Assembly (NCBI GenBank): GCA_963969345.1
Contig: OZ017766.1
Coordinates: 1,364,001-1,428,000, forward strand
Origin: Turbatrix aceti
Taxonomy: Eukaryota; Nematoda; Chromadorea; Rhabditida; Panagrolaimidae
Direction: 5' to 3'
DNA length: 64,000 bases
Position 1 is the first letter of the stretch, and every line of letters begins with the position of its first letter. Position numbers and translations under genes: made by a program. Under the pieces are notes generated by a model. The model did no database searches. It was not told the DNA's origin and saw nothing but the letters and a program-made list of their open reading frames with translations. Below are positions 63,594 through 64,000 of this stretch, in pieces.

Positions 63594-64000
63594 GCGGTAA
63601 AGCACTGCCGATTATATGCACATTTACGCTCGTCTTTTTTGGTGGACGAGGTTATAAGAAATAAACACGATGCCACACTAATTTGCATACGACCAGAACG
63701 TTTCTGTGTATGAAAAATTGTTGTAGACACTTTTGCGTATTTTTGCAATAGATTTCCATTCTTGCCGTTTTTTGTGCCCTGTGCAAGATTTGTGCCTATG
63801 GGTTCTTTCAATTAAAATTTAAAAAAAAATTTTTTTGAAATTAATTAAAATTAATTTCGTTTCTTTATTTTGAAATATGTTTGTCACAAATCCTGCAAAC
63901 AACGTTTAAAAGTTGGTTAGTGCCCCACCTTCTCCCCCGAGCTCCCAGCCAACGCTGAGGAATGGAATCAAAAGGCTTCTCACGACGTTTTTGTGCACGT
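63594..64000. other. Upstream region of the last minus-strand gene
   Basis: AT-rich sequence, including A/T runs with AATTAATT-type palindromes around 63810-63860. It probably contains the promoter of the gene at 62334-63593. No exon is seen. Confidence 0.5.

Overview
The window is animal nuclear DNA, most likely from a nematode. All genes are split by spliceosomal introns, most of them 45-52 nt with GTAAGT/GTGAGT donors and TTTTCAG or TTTTTAG acceptors. Many start codons sit 20-30 nt downstream of a bare 3' splice site, as expected for trans-splicing. Several families are typical of nematodes: a sperm-specific MSP-domain (SSP) gene, a RAD6/UBC-1 E2 with an acidic tail, a divergent nuclear hormone receptor and a CLR-1-type receptor phosphatase. 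I built exon models by hand and required reading frame to be kept across every junction.

Layout. 1-5 kb: the 3' part (TM segment plus catalytic domain) of a single-domain R3-type receptor tyrosine phosphatase (+), facing tail-to-tail a CLR-1-like receptor phosphatase with two phosphatase domains (-, 5.6-10.3 kb). 12.7-13.8 kb: an aldo-keto reductase (-), divergent from ubc-1 (+, 14.8-16.0 kb). 16.5-20.7 kb: a sigma-like GST (-) and a cytosolic HSP70 (+), transcribed divergently from an interval with a perfect five-unit heat-shock element. 20.9-21.7 kb: three adjacent hAT-like MITEs. 21.9-31.6 kb, all on -: a full-length MTR4-like protein that has lost every helicase catalytic motif, an orphan gene with a disordered last exon, and a nuclear hormone receptor. 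31.6-34.7 kb shows no gene. 34.7-35.4 kb: a second, divergent GST paralogue (-). 36.0-38.7 kb: a broken MSP-domain gene and a seven-exon orphan gene (+). 38.7-46.5 kb, all on -: APMAP, REXO1 and phosphoglucomutase 1. 47.8-62.1 kb: a complete 22-exon SZT2 gene (+, about 3,920 aa). 62.3-63.6 kb: an uncharacterised probably nuclear protein (-), convergent with SZT2.

Functional themes. Two receptor phosphatases, of the types that restrain EGFR and FGFR signalling in C. elegans, lie next to each other. A GST and an HSP70 probably share stress control. SZT2 is the scaffold of KICSTOR, which recruits GATOR1 to lysosomes to restrain TORC1. Non-autonomous hAT elements with intact 8-bp target duplications are frequent in introns and gene ends, but no transposase is present here. 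The most unusual gene is the catalytically dead MTR4-like protein, which keeps the whole fold and DSHCT region while lacking Walker A, DExH, SAT and the arginine-finger motif.
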